Below, piece by piece: positions 1 through 6,485 of a DNA stretch of 10,591 nt. Location: the NCBI GenBank assembly GCA_016203755.1, contig JACQMD010000040.1:1-10591 (forward strand), read 5' to 3'. How positions within the stretch are numbered: position 1 is the stretch's first letter; each line of letters begins with the position of its first letter. The position numbers were made by a program, and so were the translations under genes. A model generated the notes under the pieces. It was not told where the DNA came from and did not search any database. It saw only the letters and a list, made by a program, of their open reading frames with translations. The DNA comes from Candidatus Roizmanbacteria bacterium. Lineage in GTDB: Bacteria > Patescibacteriota > Microgenomatia > GCA-001788215 > 2-01-FULL-40-14.

Positions 1-52
1 CGCATAGACTCATTGAGATGATTTCGTAGTGTAACTTTCCGCATAATGTTAT

Positions 53-58
53 TATACT
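53..58 (+). promoter_or_regulatory. -10 box (TATACT) for the HAD gene, likely leaderless
   Basis: A TATACT hexamer lies with exactly 7 nt between its end and the ATG at 66. A sigma-70-type start would then fall at or next to the A of the start codon, so the mRNA would have essentially no 5' leader. No Shine-Dalgarno sequence is present in this gap. No good -35 box is visible 16-18 nt upstream. The same geometry recurs at other genes in this window. Confidence 0.55.
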
Positions 59-65
59 ACAGAAT

Positions 66-752
66 ATGGATAGAGTACCGATTCATACAATTATATTTGA
101 TGTTGACGGGACGCTGTACCATTCACCATTACAACTGAAATACGATTTGCATCTTCACTGGATACGGCAACTATCACAGCATTTACGTATTCCGCACGAT
201 GAGGCGGAGCGCCAGTATAGCAAAGCAAAAATAACATATAAGAGTTCGACAAAAAGCCTGGTTGCGTTGGGAGTGGGAACTATCGCCGAGGTTGCCCGCA
301 AAGCCGATGCGTATTTACTGAAGAACGTCAAACATCATCTCAAGCGTGACCGGAAACTTGTACGGCTTATAAAAAAACTCCGTGCCCACTATACGCTCTC
401 TACCCTTCGAAATGGAACGCTCTACGGGACCAGGCAGATGCTGCTGCTCCTTGGCTTTGAAAATAACCGAAGACCAAAAGACCGTGGATTTGGCCCCTTT
501 GATCATATACTGCCAACGGCAGAGCTTGATGAGGTCAAACCGGCCCAAAAGATTTTTTCTCATGCGATTAAAACCATTGGAGTGCCAGCAGACCGGATTC
601 TTATTATCGGTGACCGTGTAGATATTGATCTACTTCCGGCAAAAAAACTCGGGATGAAAACAGCCCTTGTGACATGGGGAGAGAAACCAAAAGACCTAAC
701 AGGAGTTGATGCGATGATGGAAACAATATATGATATTGAACAGCTGCTATAG
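66..752 (+). CDS. HAD-superfamily phosphatase (subfamily I-like hydrolase)
   Basis: This 228-aa protein is a cytosolic haloacid dehalogenase-fold hydrolase, expected to remove phosphate from a small phosphorylated metabolite with Mg2+. All four HAD motifs can be placed: motif I DVDGT with nucleophile D12 and acid/base D14; motif II around S112/T113 (TLSTLRNG); motif III Lys K158 (EVKPAQKIF); motif IV GDRVDID with D183 and D188. Residues 18-100 form the helical cap expected of a type C1 cap. Its length fits the family. The next gene is thymidylate kinase, so a nucleotide 5'-phosphatase role is plausible, but nothing in the sequence fixes the substrate; phosphoglycolate phosphatase-like or other HAD activities are equally possible. 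The start at 66 is supported by the -10 box 7 nt upstream. The stop codon overlaps the first bases of a large palindrome. Confidence 0.88.
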   Translation: MDRVPIHTIIFDVDGTLYHSPLQLKYDLHLHWIRQLSQHLRIPHDEAERQYSKAKITYKSSTKSLVALGVGTIAEVARKADAYLLKNVKHHLKRDRKLVRLIKKLRAHYTLSTLRNGTLYGTRQMLLLLGFENNRRPKDRGFGPFDHILPTAELDEVKPAQKIFSHAIKTIGVPADRILIIGDRVDIDLLPAKKLGMKTALVTWGEKPKDLTGVDAMMETIYDIEQLL

Positions 753-840
753 CGATCCGAATAATCCGAATTTTCATCCGAATGATCCTAATAAATTTTA
801 TTCGGAGTATTCGGATGTTTCGGATGACATTAGGATCGCT
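751..840. repeat. 90-bp imperfect palindrome built from ATCCGAAT repeats
   Basis: The entire gap between the HAD stop and the tmk start is one inverted repeat. The left arm holds four tandem copies of an ATCCGAAT-like unit, starting near 755, 764, 776 and 785; the right arm holds the matching inverted copies. Pairing, read directly: AGCGATCC 751-758 with 833-840, AAT 760-762 with 829-831, ATCCGAA 764-770 with 819-825, CATCCGAAT 775-783 with 809-817, TCC 786-788 with 804-806, and an AT-rich centre. About 36 of 45 positions per arm pair, with small internal loops. It could be a transcript hairpin, a REP/MITE-like mobile palindrome, or both. An AGGA (832-835), the only plausible ribosome-binding sequence for tmk, lies inside the distal stem. 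There is no T-run after it, so it is not a classical terminator. Confidence 0.85.
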
Positions 841-841
841 T

Positions 842-1504
842 ATGAGAGGTAAACTCATTGTTATCGATGGAGGAGACGGGTCGGGAAAAACGACACAGGT
901 TTCGCTTCTCAAAGCTTGGTTTGAGAAAACCAAAAATCCGGCGTATTTTATAAAATTTCCCCGCTATGAGACCTTCTACGGAAAAATCGTGGCCCAATTT
1001 CTTCGAGGAGAGTTCGGATCGCTTCAAGACGTATCGCCGTATCTTGCATCGCTTCCGTATGCGCTTGACCGAATGGACGCCCGGGAAGAAATGGAGAAAC
1101 AGTTATCAGAGGGAAAACATATCGTATGTGACCGCTATGTTACTTCAAGCATTGCACATCATAGCGCAAAGATTGAAACAGTTGACGAGCAGAAAGTGTA
1201 TAAGGAATGGGTAGAAGCACTTGAATACGATCATCATCGTATGCCGCGACCGGATCTCGTGATTTCCCTCTATGTTCCATGGCAAATAGGACTAAAACTC
1301 ACATGGAAGATTGAGAAAAATAGAGCATACATAGATCGGGCTGATATTCACGAACGTGATTATGAGTATCGGCAAACGGTTGAGGCGATGTACCGGCATC
1401 TTGCCAAAACTGAAAAAAACTGGATAGAAATAAACTGTGTTGATGAGAAGGGAACACTTCTTTCTTCTCAAGAAATTCATAAGAAAATTGTAAGAGTTGT
1501 CTGA
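842..1504 (+). CDS. tmk: Thymidylate kinase (dTMP kinase)
   Basis: This 220-aa P-loop kinase converts dTMP to dTDP with ATP, an essential cytosolic step of dTTP synthesis. Visible motifs: P-loop GGDGSGKTT (residues 10-18); the dTMP-contacting FPRYETFYG segment (39-47); the family signature DRYVTSS (97-103), standing for DR(Y/H)xxS; PDLVISL (137-143); and an Arg/Lys-rich lid around 153-176 with DIHERDYEYR. Length is typical. The reading frame is open further upstream, to 782, but that stretch translates the palindrome into repetitive Ile/Arg/Met residues. The ATG at 842, giving MRGKLIVIDGG, matches the normal N-terminus. A weak AGGA sits 6 nt before it, inside the hairpin. It is probably co-transcribed with the HAD gene 89 bp upstream, and the hairpin may modulate its translation. 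Confidence 0.95.
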   Translation: MRGKLIVIDGGDGSGKTTQVSLLKAWFEKTKNPAYFIKFPRYETFYGKIVAQFLRGEFGSLQDVSPYLASLPYALDRMDAREEMEKQLSEGKHIVCDRYVTSSIAHHSAKIETVDEQKVYKEWVEALEYDHHRMPRPDLVISLYVPWQIGLKLTWKIEKNRAYIDRADIHERDYEYRQTVEAMYRHLAKTEKNWIEINCVDEKGTLLSSQEIHKKIVRVV

Positions 1505-1509
1505 ATTGC

Positions 1510-1515
1510 GGGGTG
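1510..1515 (+). promoter_or_regulatory. Ribosome-binding site GGGGTG for the small membrane protein gene
   Basis: A G-rich GGGGTG sits 6 nt before the ATG at 1522. An in-frame ATG at 1516 directly abuts it, so the spacing favours 1522 as the start. It follows the tmk stop by only 5 nt, as expected for a translated cistron inside an operon. Confidence 0.5.
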
Positions 1516-1521
1516 ATGTAT

Positions 1522-1671
1522 ATGGGACTTAATATTAGTGTTGCCAATCCGGTAGTATCGGTAATATTTGGACTCTTAATTTTAGTTTTCCCCCGGGCGC
1601 TTAATTATTTGATCGCGTTTTATCTCATTATTAACGGACTCATCGGACTTGGCGCAATCAATTTTTCATAA
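1522..1671 (+). CDS. Small membrane protein, DUF3096-like
   Basis: This 49-aa protein is shorter than many ORF cut-offs. Residues 7-23 (VANPVVSVIFGLLILVF) and 27-45 (LNYLIAFYLIINGLIGLGA) form two hydrophobic segments joined by a short FPRAL turn, giving a predicted membrane hairpin. The pattern of a hydrophobic stretch, Pro, then LNYLIAxYLIxxGLIGL is what I recall of the DUF3096 family of tiny membrane proteins, whose function is not known. The start is set by a GGGGTG ribosome-binding site. It begins 17 nt after the tmk stop and is presumably in the same transcript. The gene ends in TAA just before the convergent 127-aa gene, with a 56-nt gap that shows no clear terminator. Confidence 0.8.
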   Translation: MGLNISVANPVVSVIFGLLILVFPRALNYLIAFYLIINGLIGLGAINFS

Positions 1672-1727
1672 AAACTTGGATAGGTACGGATGGGTTGCTG
1701 ATGCTTTTTGGTGATCAGTATTGTCTT

Positions 1728-2111
1728 TTATTGCAACATGAATACCGTCATCCCTGGTGGAAAGTTCTTTTTCATCACATCGTCTGGTTTTACATTTGGC
1801 AATTGTTCAAGCGGGATCGATACATACTTAAACGCTGGATAATCTGTACTTCTTATTCCATTACCTGCCAAATCTCTTTTCAACTGATTGACATGCCCGG
1901 AGGATCCAATAGCTTCATGGGTCCATCCGTTTAACATTACAAGACCAAAAGCTGCCGGAATGAGCGCATTACTTAAATAGTGTTCAGGGGAAATCTGAAA
2001 TTTATGGTCCGTAAGAACTTGCTTTGCGTCAGCCAAATGTTGTTCTCCTGTTGGACAGTTGAAAATAACAAGACTTAATCCGCTATTTTCGACTTCATTA
2101 TCTTTTCCCAT
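1728..2111 (-). CDS. Hypothetical protein, 127 aa
   Basis: I do not recognise this family. The protein starts MGKDNEVENSG and shows a short beta-like hydrophobic run (LSLVIFNCP, about 12-20), a helix-prone stretch with GEQHLADAKQVLTDHKF, a hydrophobic segment (YLSNALIPAAFGLVMLNGW, about 45-63) that is borderline for membrane insertion, and a C-terminus ending KNFPPGMTVFMLQ. No catalytic motif stands out. It starts 12 nt after the stop of the 361-aa gene on the same strand, so the two are almost surely one operon and may act together. No Shine-Dalgarno is visible before its ATG, so translational coupling is likely. It converges with the DUF3096-like gene. Confidence 0.7.
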   Translation of the reverse strand: MGKDNEVENSGLSLVIFNCPTGEQHLADAKQVLTDHKFQISPEHYLSNALIPAAFGLVMLNGWTHEAIGSSGHVNQLKRDLAGNGIRSTDYPAFKYVSIPLEQLPNVKPDDVMKKNFPPGMTVFMLQ

Positions 2112-2123
2112 AGTTTTTAGGAG

Positions 2124-3209
2124 TTATTCTTGGACTATATCAGATAAAGGTTGATCTGATAAATGAGTATAGTTCATTTGATACGCCGCGCGGATTATCT
2201 GTGTGTGAGGCAGTTCGATCGGACCGTGCAAGAGTGCAGTCAGTGCTTCTTCTTGTGAATGGCCGGGTTGCATTTGCGTAATTCCTTCACCGAATACGGT
2301 AGTAAGAGCCCGTTGCATGGTGCGAATGTGTTTATTGTATTCCCGTAAGTTGAGACCGATGAAATCTCCTGCTTCAGCGTCATATTTTTTTGCCGAGTTT
2401 CCAATCTGTTGCAATTGTCTTACAAGCTGTTTTGCGAAGGTGTTTGCGTTACCACTTGTCGGAAATGCAGCCTGATAAATGGTATCGACATTCTGTCGGT
2501 GGGGGAATGCTTGAATGCCTGTTTCCTGTTGTACCCGTGTTGTGACTTCATACGGAGCAGCCTGTCCTTCTCTGAAAAAAAGATCGACAATTGCAGGAGT
2601 ACCCGGTTCCTCCACCACCATACTCATACGTTTCCGCTGACACAAAAGTTTCGCGTCATTACTCGTAAAATCTGCATGAGTTTCATATCCCGCTTGAAGA
2701 AATGCAAGAAGGAAATCAGTCTTGTCTGTTTCGAACATGAAGACCGGGTTTGCATATGCTTCCGCGCGTTCGGGATGCAATGCCTGTAGTTGTTTCGGAC
2801 TATCACGAAGAATTGCAGTAAAAAGATACGCCGGAATGTCTTGAATGTCACTTGCTGGATCAAATCCCTCATCATGTAGATTGAGAATACCGGACTGGTT
2901 TTGAATAGTTTCAAAAGGAGCTTGAGTAACATTTGATACTGCCATCACCCCGACGATTCGATCTCCCCGTTGTGCACAATAATAAAGGTTTGCGTAATGA
3001 ACGGGAGCCTCAACAGTTTGTCTCACAAAATCAACAGTCGCGCCGGCATCGGGGACGTTACCGCCAATAAGCTCGTTAATCCGGTCTTTCACGGCACGGA
3101 TTTCTTCGGGGGCATCTTCGGCAATAAGTTCTAATCCATTATAAACAACAATTGATGGTTTCGGCTGTTCCATCTCTGGACGATTATCTGGTATCTCTCG
3201 CGTTTCCAT
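2124..3209 (-). CDS. Hypothetical protein, 361 aa, possible divergent GNAT-like domain
   Basis: The start at 3209 (METREIPDNR) is chosen over in-frame starts further upstream, because those lie in or beyond the promoter and overlap the divergent gene. An extended -10 box ends 8 nt before this ATG. Residues 27-200 have a layout that loosely resembles a GNAT acetyltransferase: a strand-helix start (LELIAEDAPEEIRAVKDRI), a strand pair with turn (ANLYYCAQRGDRIVGVMAV, 73-91), and a FLLAFLQAGYETHADF segment (166-181) like the GNAT 'AxGFE' end. The acetyl-CoA loop (Q/RxxGxG/A) is not evident, so an inactive or unrelated fold is possible. Residues 215-361 are unrecognised, mostly helical and rich in Gln, with no membrane segment. 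It leads a two-gene operon with the 127-aa protein. Confidence 0.7.
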   Translation of the reverse strand: METREIPDNRPEMEQPKPSIVVYNGLELIAEDAPEEIRAVKDRINELIGGNVPDAGATVDFVRQTVEAPVHYANLYYCAQRGDRIVGVMAVSNVTQAPFETIQNQSGILNLHDEGFDPASDIQDIPAYLFTAILRDSPKQLQALHPERAEAYANPVFMFETDKTDFLLAFLQAGYETHADFTSNDAKLLCQRKRMSMVVEEPGTPAIVDLFFREGQAAPYEVTTRVQQETGIQAFPHRQNVDTIYQAAFPTSGNANTFAKQLVRQLQQIGNSAKKYDAEAGDFIGLNLREYNKHIRTMQRALTTVFGEGITQMQPGHSQEEALTALLHGPIELPHTQIIRAAYQMNYTHLSDQPLSDIVQE

Positions 3210-3217
3210 AAGTGCAT

Positions 3218-3226
3218 AGTATATCA
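3218..3226 (-). promoter_or_regulatory. Extended -10 promoter (TGATATACT) for the 361-aa gene
   Basis: On the minus strand an extended -10 element, TGATATACT, ends 8 nt before the ATG at 3209. A start of transcription about 7 nt downstream of the hexamer would leave a leader of roughly 1-2 nt. No Shine-Dalgarno is present. A good -35 is not seen, which is typical when an extended -10 is used. Confidence 0.6.
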
Positions 3227-3261
3227 TACTATGACGATATATGACATCGTATTCACTGCAG

Positions 3262-3282
3262 AAAACTATACCCCATAGTTTT
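3262..3282. repeat. 8-bp inverted repeat in the divergent promoter region
   Basis: AAAACTAT (3262-3269) and ATAGTTTT (3275-3282) are perfect inverted copies separated by 5 nt. The element lies between two divergent promoters and covers the position where the -35 region of the rightward promoter would fall (about 3273-3278). It could be an operator for a dimeric repressor controlling one or both operons. A chance AT-rich palindrome cannot be excluded. Confidence 0.45.
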
Positions 3283-3295
3283 TGTGAGTGCGTAG

Positions 3296-3301
3296 TATAA
3301 T
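3296..3301 (+). promoter_or_regulatory. -10 box (TATAAT) for the 346-aa gene, likely leaderless
   Basis: A consensus TATAAT ends exactly 7 nt before the ATG at 3309, the same spacing as the HAD gene promoter. This supports 3309 rather than the GTG at 3288, which would lie upstream of the transcription start. No Shine-Dalgarno is present. Confidence 0.6.
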
Positions 3302-3308
3302 TGAACGT

Positions 3309-4349
3309 ATGTTTTCTGAACGATTGCAGTCGGTACAAGAAAAGGCACAGATGATGAAGGAAATGTTATTCGATCAGGAGGAGATCGAAGTGCCAGACAA
3401 AATTGCAGGTGTAAAGTCCGACAGTGCATTAGAGCTTTCTAAACATATATTTGGGTTATCTTCTTTATTTGAAACGGGTAAGATTTCGGCCAATACATCT
3501 CCGATAATAATAAAAGCTGCACTTGTGGCATATCCTCTTTTAAAAAAAGCAATGCAAGAAGAGGTTACTACGGAAGACGTACGGCCGTACCGCAGCGCAC
3601 TCAAAACATTGCAAAGTGGAGCAGGATGTGCAAGTTGCACTCTAGGGTGTTTAAGTGTTTTTCCTCCTTTGTGGATTCTGACTATTCCCGTTACGATAAA
3701 GCTCAATGAAAAAATAGAAAGCGGGTTTGTTGACCAAGCTCCGCAATTACGGGAAACCATGAAAACTGCGATTCATACCTATCTCCCTCGAGTTTTACGA
3801 CTGACAGAGTTTGAAAATCCCAAAAGCCAGTGGTTTCATGAAAGAGTTACGTTGAGAGAACGAATAATGAATCACGATCAAGGATTAGAGGAACGAGTTA
3901 AAGTACCCGAAGAAGAAGGACAATTATTTGTTGGTAAAGCGGGAGAGGCGTTACACAGTGGATTCGCCGACTTAATTCATTCTCCAAGAGATTATCCGCT
4001 TACTCATCGATTGTTAAGTGTTGCAGGTGTAAAACCATATTACCCACGACTTCCCAAAGCATCACAACTAGCGCTTGCCGCGCCGGAACTAATCAGAGCA
4101 TTTGCCGACCACTGGGTATCCGGACCTGATATGAGGTACAGCGAGTTTTTATTATTGAACAAAGACCCGCTTCGCACGATTCCTGGTGCTGAATGGTTAA
4201 ACAGTTCAAAGTTACAAGCTCTTAGAGAGCATCTGCCTGGTCTCATTGAAGCACTCGCTACGATTTTGCCGGAAGATGGAGCATCATGGAGAAAAAAACT
4301 TCTCGCAGAAGCAAACGAGTTTGGCGTGACAGAGGACCAGTTAGTGTAG
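3309..4349 (+). CDS. Hypothetical protein, 346 aa, one probable membrane segment
   Basis: I do not recognise this family. The chosen start gives MFSERLQSVQEKAQMMKEML. Residues 1-105 are mainly helical and charged. A Cys cluster C107-x2-C110-x3-C114 runs straight into a hydrophobic stretch (LGCLSVFPPLWILTIPVTI, about 112-130) that could span or dip into the membrane; the Cys spacing could also bind metal. Residues 135-346 are helix-rich, including LPKASQLALAAPELIRAFADHW. No nuclease, kinase or protease motif is apparent. The next gene, the phosphoribosyltransferase-like protein, starts 23 nt after its stop, so the pair likely forms an operon divergent from the 361-aa gene. No codon-use break is obvious by eye. 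Confidence 0.72.
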   Translation: MFSERLQSVQEKAQMMKEMLFDQEEIEVPDKIAGVKSDSALELSKHIFGLSSLFETGKISANTSPIIIKAALVAYPLLKKAMQEEVTTEDVRPYRSALKTLQSGAGCASCTLGCLSVFPPLWILTIPVTIKLNEKIESGFVDQAPQLRETMKTAIHTYLPRVLRLTEFENPKSQWFHERVTLRERIMNHDQGLEERVKVPEEEGQLFVGKAGEALHSGFADLIHSPRDYPLTHRLLSVAGVKPYYPRLPKASQLALAAPELIRAFADHWVSGPDMRYSEFLLLNKDPLRTIPGAEWLNSSKLQALREHLPGLIEALATILPEDGASWRKKLLAEANEFGVTEDQLV

Positions 4350-4372
4350 TATTATTCAGATAAGAGAGTTTC

Positions 4373-5527
4373 ATGAGTACAACGATTACGGAACAGATGC
4401 ACTCCAAAGAATCAAACATTTACCCTCCTTTTCCCCTTGAAGGTCAATACCAGCCACCTGGTGAGATTGACCCAACGCCGTTTACCGGGATCGACTATGC
4501 ACAACTTCGTGTTGCTGACCGTGGCGGGATGGATCGGCGCACCCGTTCGTTCATACTTGGTGCTGTAGTAGATGTCGATACACTCATGACGACAATTGCG
4601 AAGATACCTGGAAACAAGATCTTTCGAATGCTTCGGTCTGAACAGGAAGTTGCCACTCATTACAGGGATTTTTTTTCAACTTTTGGCAGTACGGTACAAG
4701 AAGTTCAACAACTGTTTCCAGAACTCGCGATAGCTGTCGTGACTCCACTTATGGGCGGATTACCGCTCGCGGATCGGGTCATGAAATCAGTACGGAATGG
4801 AAATGTGGGATATTATCCGGTTGCGATTAACGGGACAGCAGGCGTTGAGACCGGAGCGCAACAAGTCCGTGGACAGGTTCATCCTGCAATTGTTCAGCGG
4901 CCCATCGCAGTAGTGCTCGATGATGTGATTGATTCTGCCAATTCAAACCGACGGGTAGTGCAACTGCGAGCCGGGGAAAACACAGGAACGGTTGCCGAGC
5001 ATATTGCTCGTTACAATCTCGCAAGAGGTACAGGGAGAGATAAGAAACCGTTCACTCACTCCGATTTGTTGCCTTTCTATGAAACAGATGCCCACCTGTT
5101 TGAAGCAACCAATACAGCTGTTATGATGCCGTATTGCAAAAACGAACCGTTCCGGGAAGCGTTGCTTCACCAAGCGGAACAATCAGATAGTCCGTGGGGA
5201 TTACTACAACGTTCATTGGTGTCTCCTGAGGTGTGTTTATCAATGCGGGAAGATACATGGATCAATGGCGGGATGGACGGTTTAGGTGCAGGATTGCTCG
5301 ATGTCGGGATCGTGGGAAAGCGTATGGTAATTGCTCTTGAGCAGAGAGTTCCTCAAGAACAGCTGGATCCTTTCGTTGCAACACTCGGTGAACTCGATAC
5401 ATTGGTAATCCGGCTGTGTGCCATAAACAAAGCACTGTATGGTATAGAACCGGGAGGAGTACAGAAGATCATTACTGCATTTGCCGATCAGCTGGCGGAA
5501 AACTTGCCGCAATTTTCACCCTCATAA
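4373..5527 (+). CDS. Phosphoribosyltransferase-like protein with long C-terminal extension
   Basis: This 384-aa protein carries a type I phosphoribosyltransferase-like core. The segment LAIAVVTPLMGGLPLADRVMKSV (118-140) matches the strand and GGxxxA helix of that fold, and IAVVLDDVIDSANSNR (178-193) matches the PRPP-binding motif (hydrophobics-DDVIDTGxT). Asp183/Asp184 and D187 are kept, but the TGxT phosphate loop reads SANS (188-191), a conservative yet unusual set of changes. Typical PRTases have 160-240 residues; here about 110 residues precede the core and about 190 follow it, and I do not recognise either part. A WINGGMDGLGAG segment (296-307) in the C-terminal part looks loop-like. The substrate is unknown; it may be a divergent nucleobase PRTase or a non-catalytic relative. 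A weak AGAGAG lies 4 nt before the tighter start region, and it probably shares a transcript with the 346-aa gene. Confidence 0.68.
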   Translation: MSTTITEQMHSKESNIYPPFPLEGQYQPPGEIDPTPFTGIDYAQLRVADRGGMDRRTRSFILGAVVDVDTLMTTIAKIPGNKIFRMLRSEQEVATHYRDFFSTFGSTVQEVQQLFPELAIAVVTPLMGGLPLADRVMKSVRNGNVGYYPVAINGTAGVETGAQQVRGQVHPAIVQRPIAVVLDDVIDSANSNRRVVQLRAGENTGTVAEHIARYNLARGTGRDKKPFTHSDLLPFYETDAHLFEATNTAVMMPYCKNEPFREALLHQAEQSDSPWGLLQRSLVSPEVCLSMREDTWINGGMDGLGAGLLDVGIVGKRMVIALEQRVPQEQLDPFVATLGELDTLVIRLCAINKALYGIEPGGVQKIITAFADQLAENLPQFSPS

Positions 5528-5539
5528 CGCACACTCCTA

Positions 5540-5548
5540 TGCTATACT
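5540..5548 (+). promoter_or_regulatory. Extended -10 promoter (TGCTATACT) for the SDR gene
   Basis: TGCTATACT matches an extended -10 element and lies 12 nt after the previous stop codon. The ATG at 5570 is 21 nt further on, giving a short leader of about 14 nt that contains no Shine-Dalgarno. A weaker TAGTAT at 5559-5564 sits nearer the start. Confidence 0.5.
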
Positions 5549-5569
5549 GAAAAAACAATAGTATTTTCT

Positions 5570-6481
5570 ATGGGTATTAAAGAAGGATTGTCAACTCGTG
5601 AAGAATTCACCAACGGAATTGAACAAAAAGAACGACTCCTGGAAGGGAAAGTTGCGGTGGTGACCGGGACATCGCGCGGGATCGGAGCGGCAACTGCTAA
5701 GCTTCTTGCACGCCACGGAGCCATCATATTTGGTCTTCATCGTGATCCGGGGAAAGAGGGACGTGCAAATGATATTGTTGGTGAAATAGAAGGTCAGGGA
5801 GGGATCATGTATTCTTCTGTTGTTGACATTACTAAAAATGATCAAATAACCCAATTTACCCGGAGATTAGGTACTGATTTTGGTGTCGCCGTCAATATTG
5901 TGGTCCACAACGCAGCAGGGGGACTCGAGCGGGGTGCAACCGACGAAGATGCATGGAACATCAATAATCTTGCCAAGCAACGGCTTACCAGAAGTCTTCG
6001 TCCGTTACTTGCAAGCAGAAGCCTCGTTATAGACATAACAAGCATCTGGTCGACTCATTATGGAGAAGTGCCGCCACTTGAAGACTATGAACCGGTAGCA
6101 AAGTCAAAATTGGAAGGGGAAAGAAAACTGGAAGTACTCGTTTCATTTTTGAAAATAGTTCAGCAGAAGAACATCGGTTTTGGAGTAGTATGTGGACACG
6201 TCATTTCGGACACGGCAACGTATAGACTCATGGAATTGCGGGACAGGCGTCGGCCGGAGGGAGAAGTTAAAACACTCGATACGTTGCGGGCAACTGCATA
6301 TAACCGGCAATTCGCAACTCCATCTGACATGGCAGCTGCAGTTTTGAATTTGGCAACTGTCGATCAACTACCAGACAGTCCGGTGTATGTGGGTGTTGAT
6401 CCTGAGTATCTTCGGAGCTTAACCGGCCGCGAACCGGTGCAAATTCAAGAGAATATGTTTCAGCTGCGAAGAAGAGATTGA
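5570..6481 (+). CDS. Short-chain dehydrogenase/reductase (SDR) family protein, atypical active site
   Basis: This 303-aa protein has a Rossmann fold for NAD(P)(H). The cofactor motif TGTSRGIG (32-39) is intact, D86 in VVDIT marks the adenine-pocket Asp, HNAAGG (113-118) replaces the usual NNAG, and ITSIW supplies the catalytic Ser S158. The expected YxxxK reads VAKSK (176-180): aligning the SK pair and the following helix puts Val at the catalytic Tyr and keeps K180. Y173 is close, but 5 residues before K178 and 7 before K180. It may therefore be inactive as a classical oxidoreductase or use another residue. An N-terminal tail of about 25 residues precedes the fold, and the C-terminus includes PVYVGVDPEYLRSLTGR. 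The gene ends 4 nt before the convergent lipoprotein gene. The substrate is unknown. Confidence 0.85.
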   Translation: MGIKEGLSTREEFTNGIEQKERLLEGKVAVVTGTSRGIGAATAKLLARHGAIIFGLHRDPGKEGRANDIVGEIEGQGGIMYSSVVDITKNDQITQFTRRLGTDFGVAVNIVVHNAAGGLERGATDEDAWNINNLAKQRLTRSLRPLLASRSLVIDITSIWSTHYGEVPPLEDYEPVAKSKLEGERKLEVLVSFLKIVQQKNIGFGVVCGHVISDTATYRLMELRDRRRPEGEVKTLDTLRATAYNRQFATPSDMAAAVLNLATVDQLPDSPVYVGVDPEYLRSLTGREPVQIQENMFQLRRRD

Positions 6482-6485
6482 GTGA

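Noticed and set aside
782..841. In-frame upstream extension of tmk (20 extra residues)
   Set aside because: It translates the palindrome into repetitive Ile/Arg/Met residues, and TMK proteins normally begin just before the P-loop strand, as the ATG at 842 does.
751..841. Intrinsic terminator after the HAD gene
   Set aside because: The hairpin is large but interrupted by internal loops and is followed directly by the tmk ATG rather than a T-run.
1672..1727. Bidirectional terminator between the convergent genes
   Set aside because: Only a 5-bp CTGAT/ATCAG stem with a short T-run inside the loop is visible, too weak to support.
2409..2789. 126-aa open frame on the plus strand
   Set aside because: It lies wholly inside the minus-strand 361-aa gene, is Cys/Phe-rich without pattern, and has no promoter or ribosome-binding site.
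3210..3338. Upstream extension of the 361-aa gene (43 extra residues)
   Set aside because: It would run through its own promoter, the inverted repeat and the start of the divergent gene; the -10 box places the start at 3209.
3404..4033. A 13-nt repeat (TTGCAGGTGTAAA) at about 3404 and 4021
   Set aside because: Both copies are inside one gene, in the same frame (AGVK), and flanks do not match; chance or common codon use explains it.
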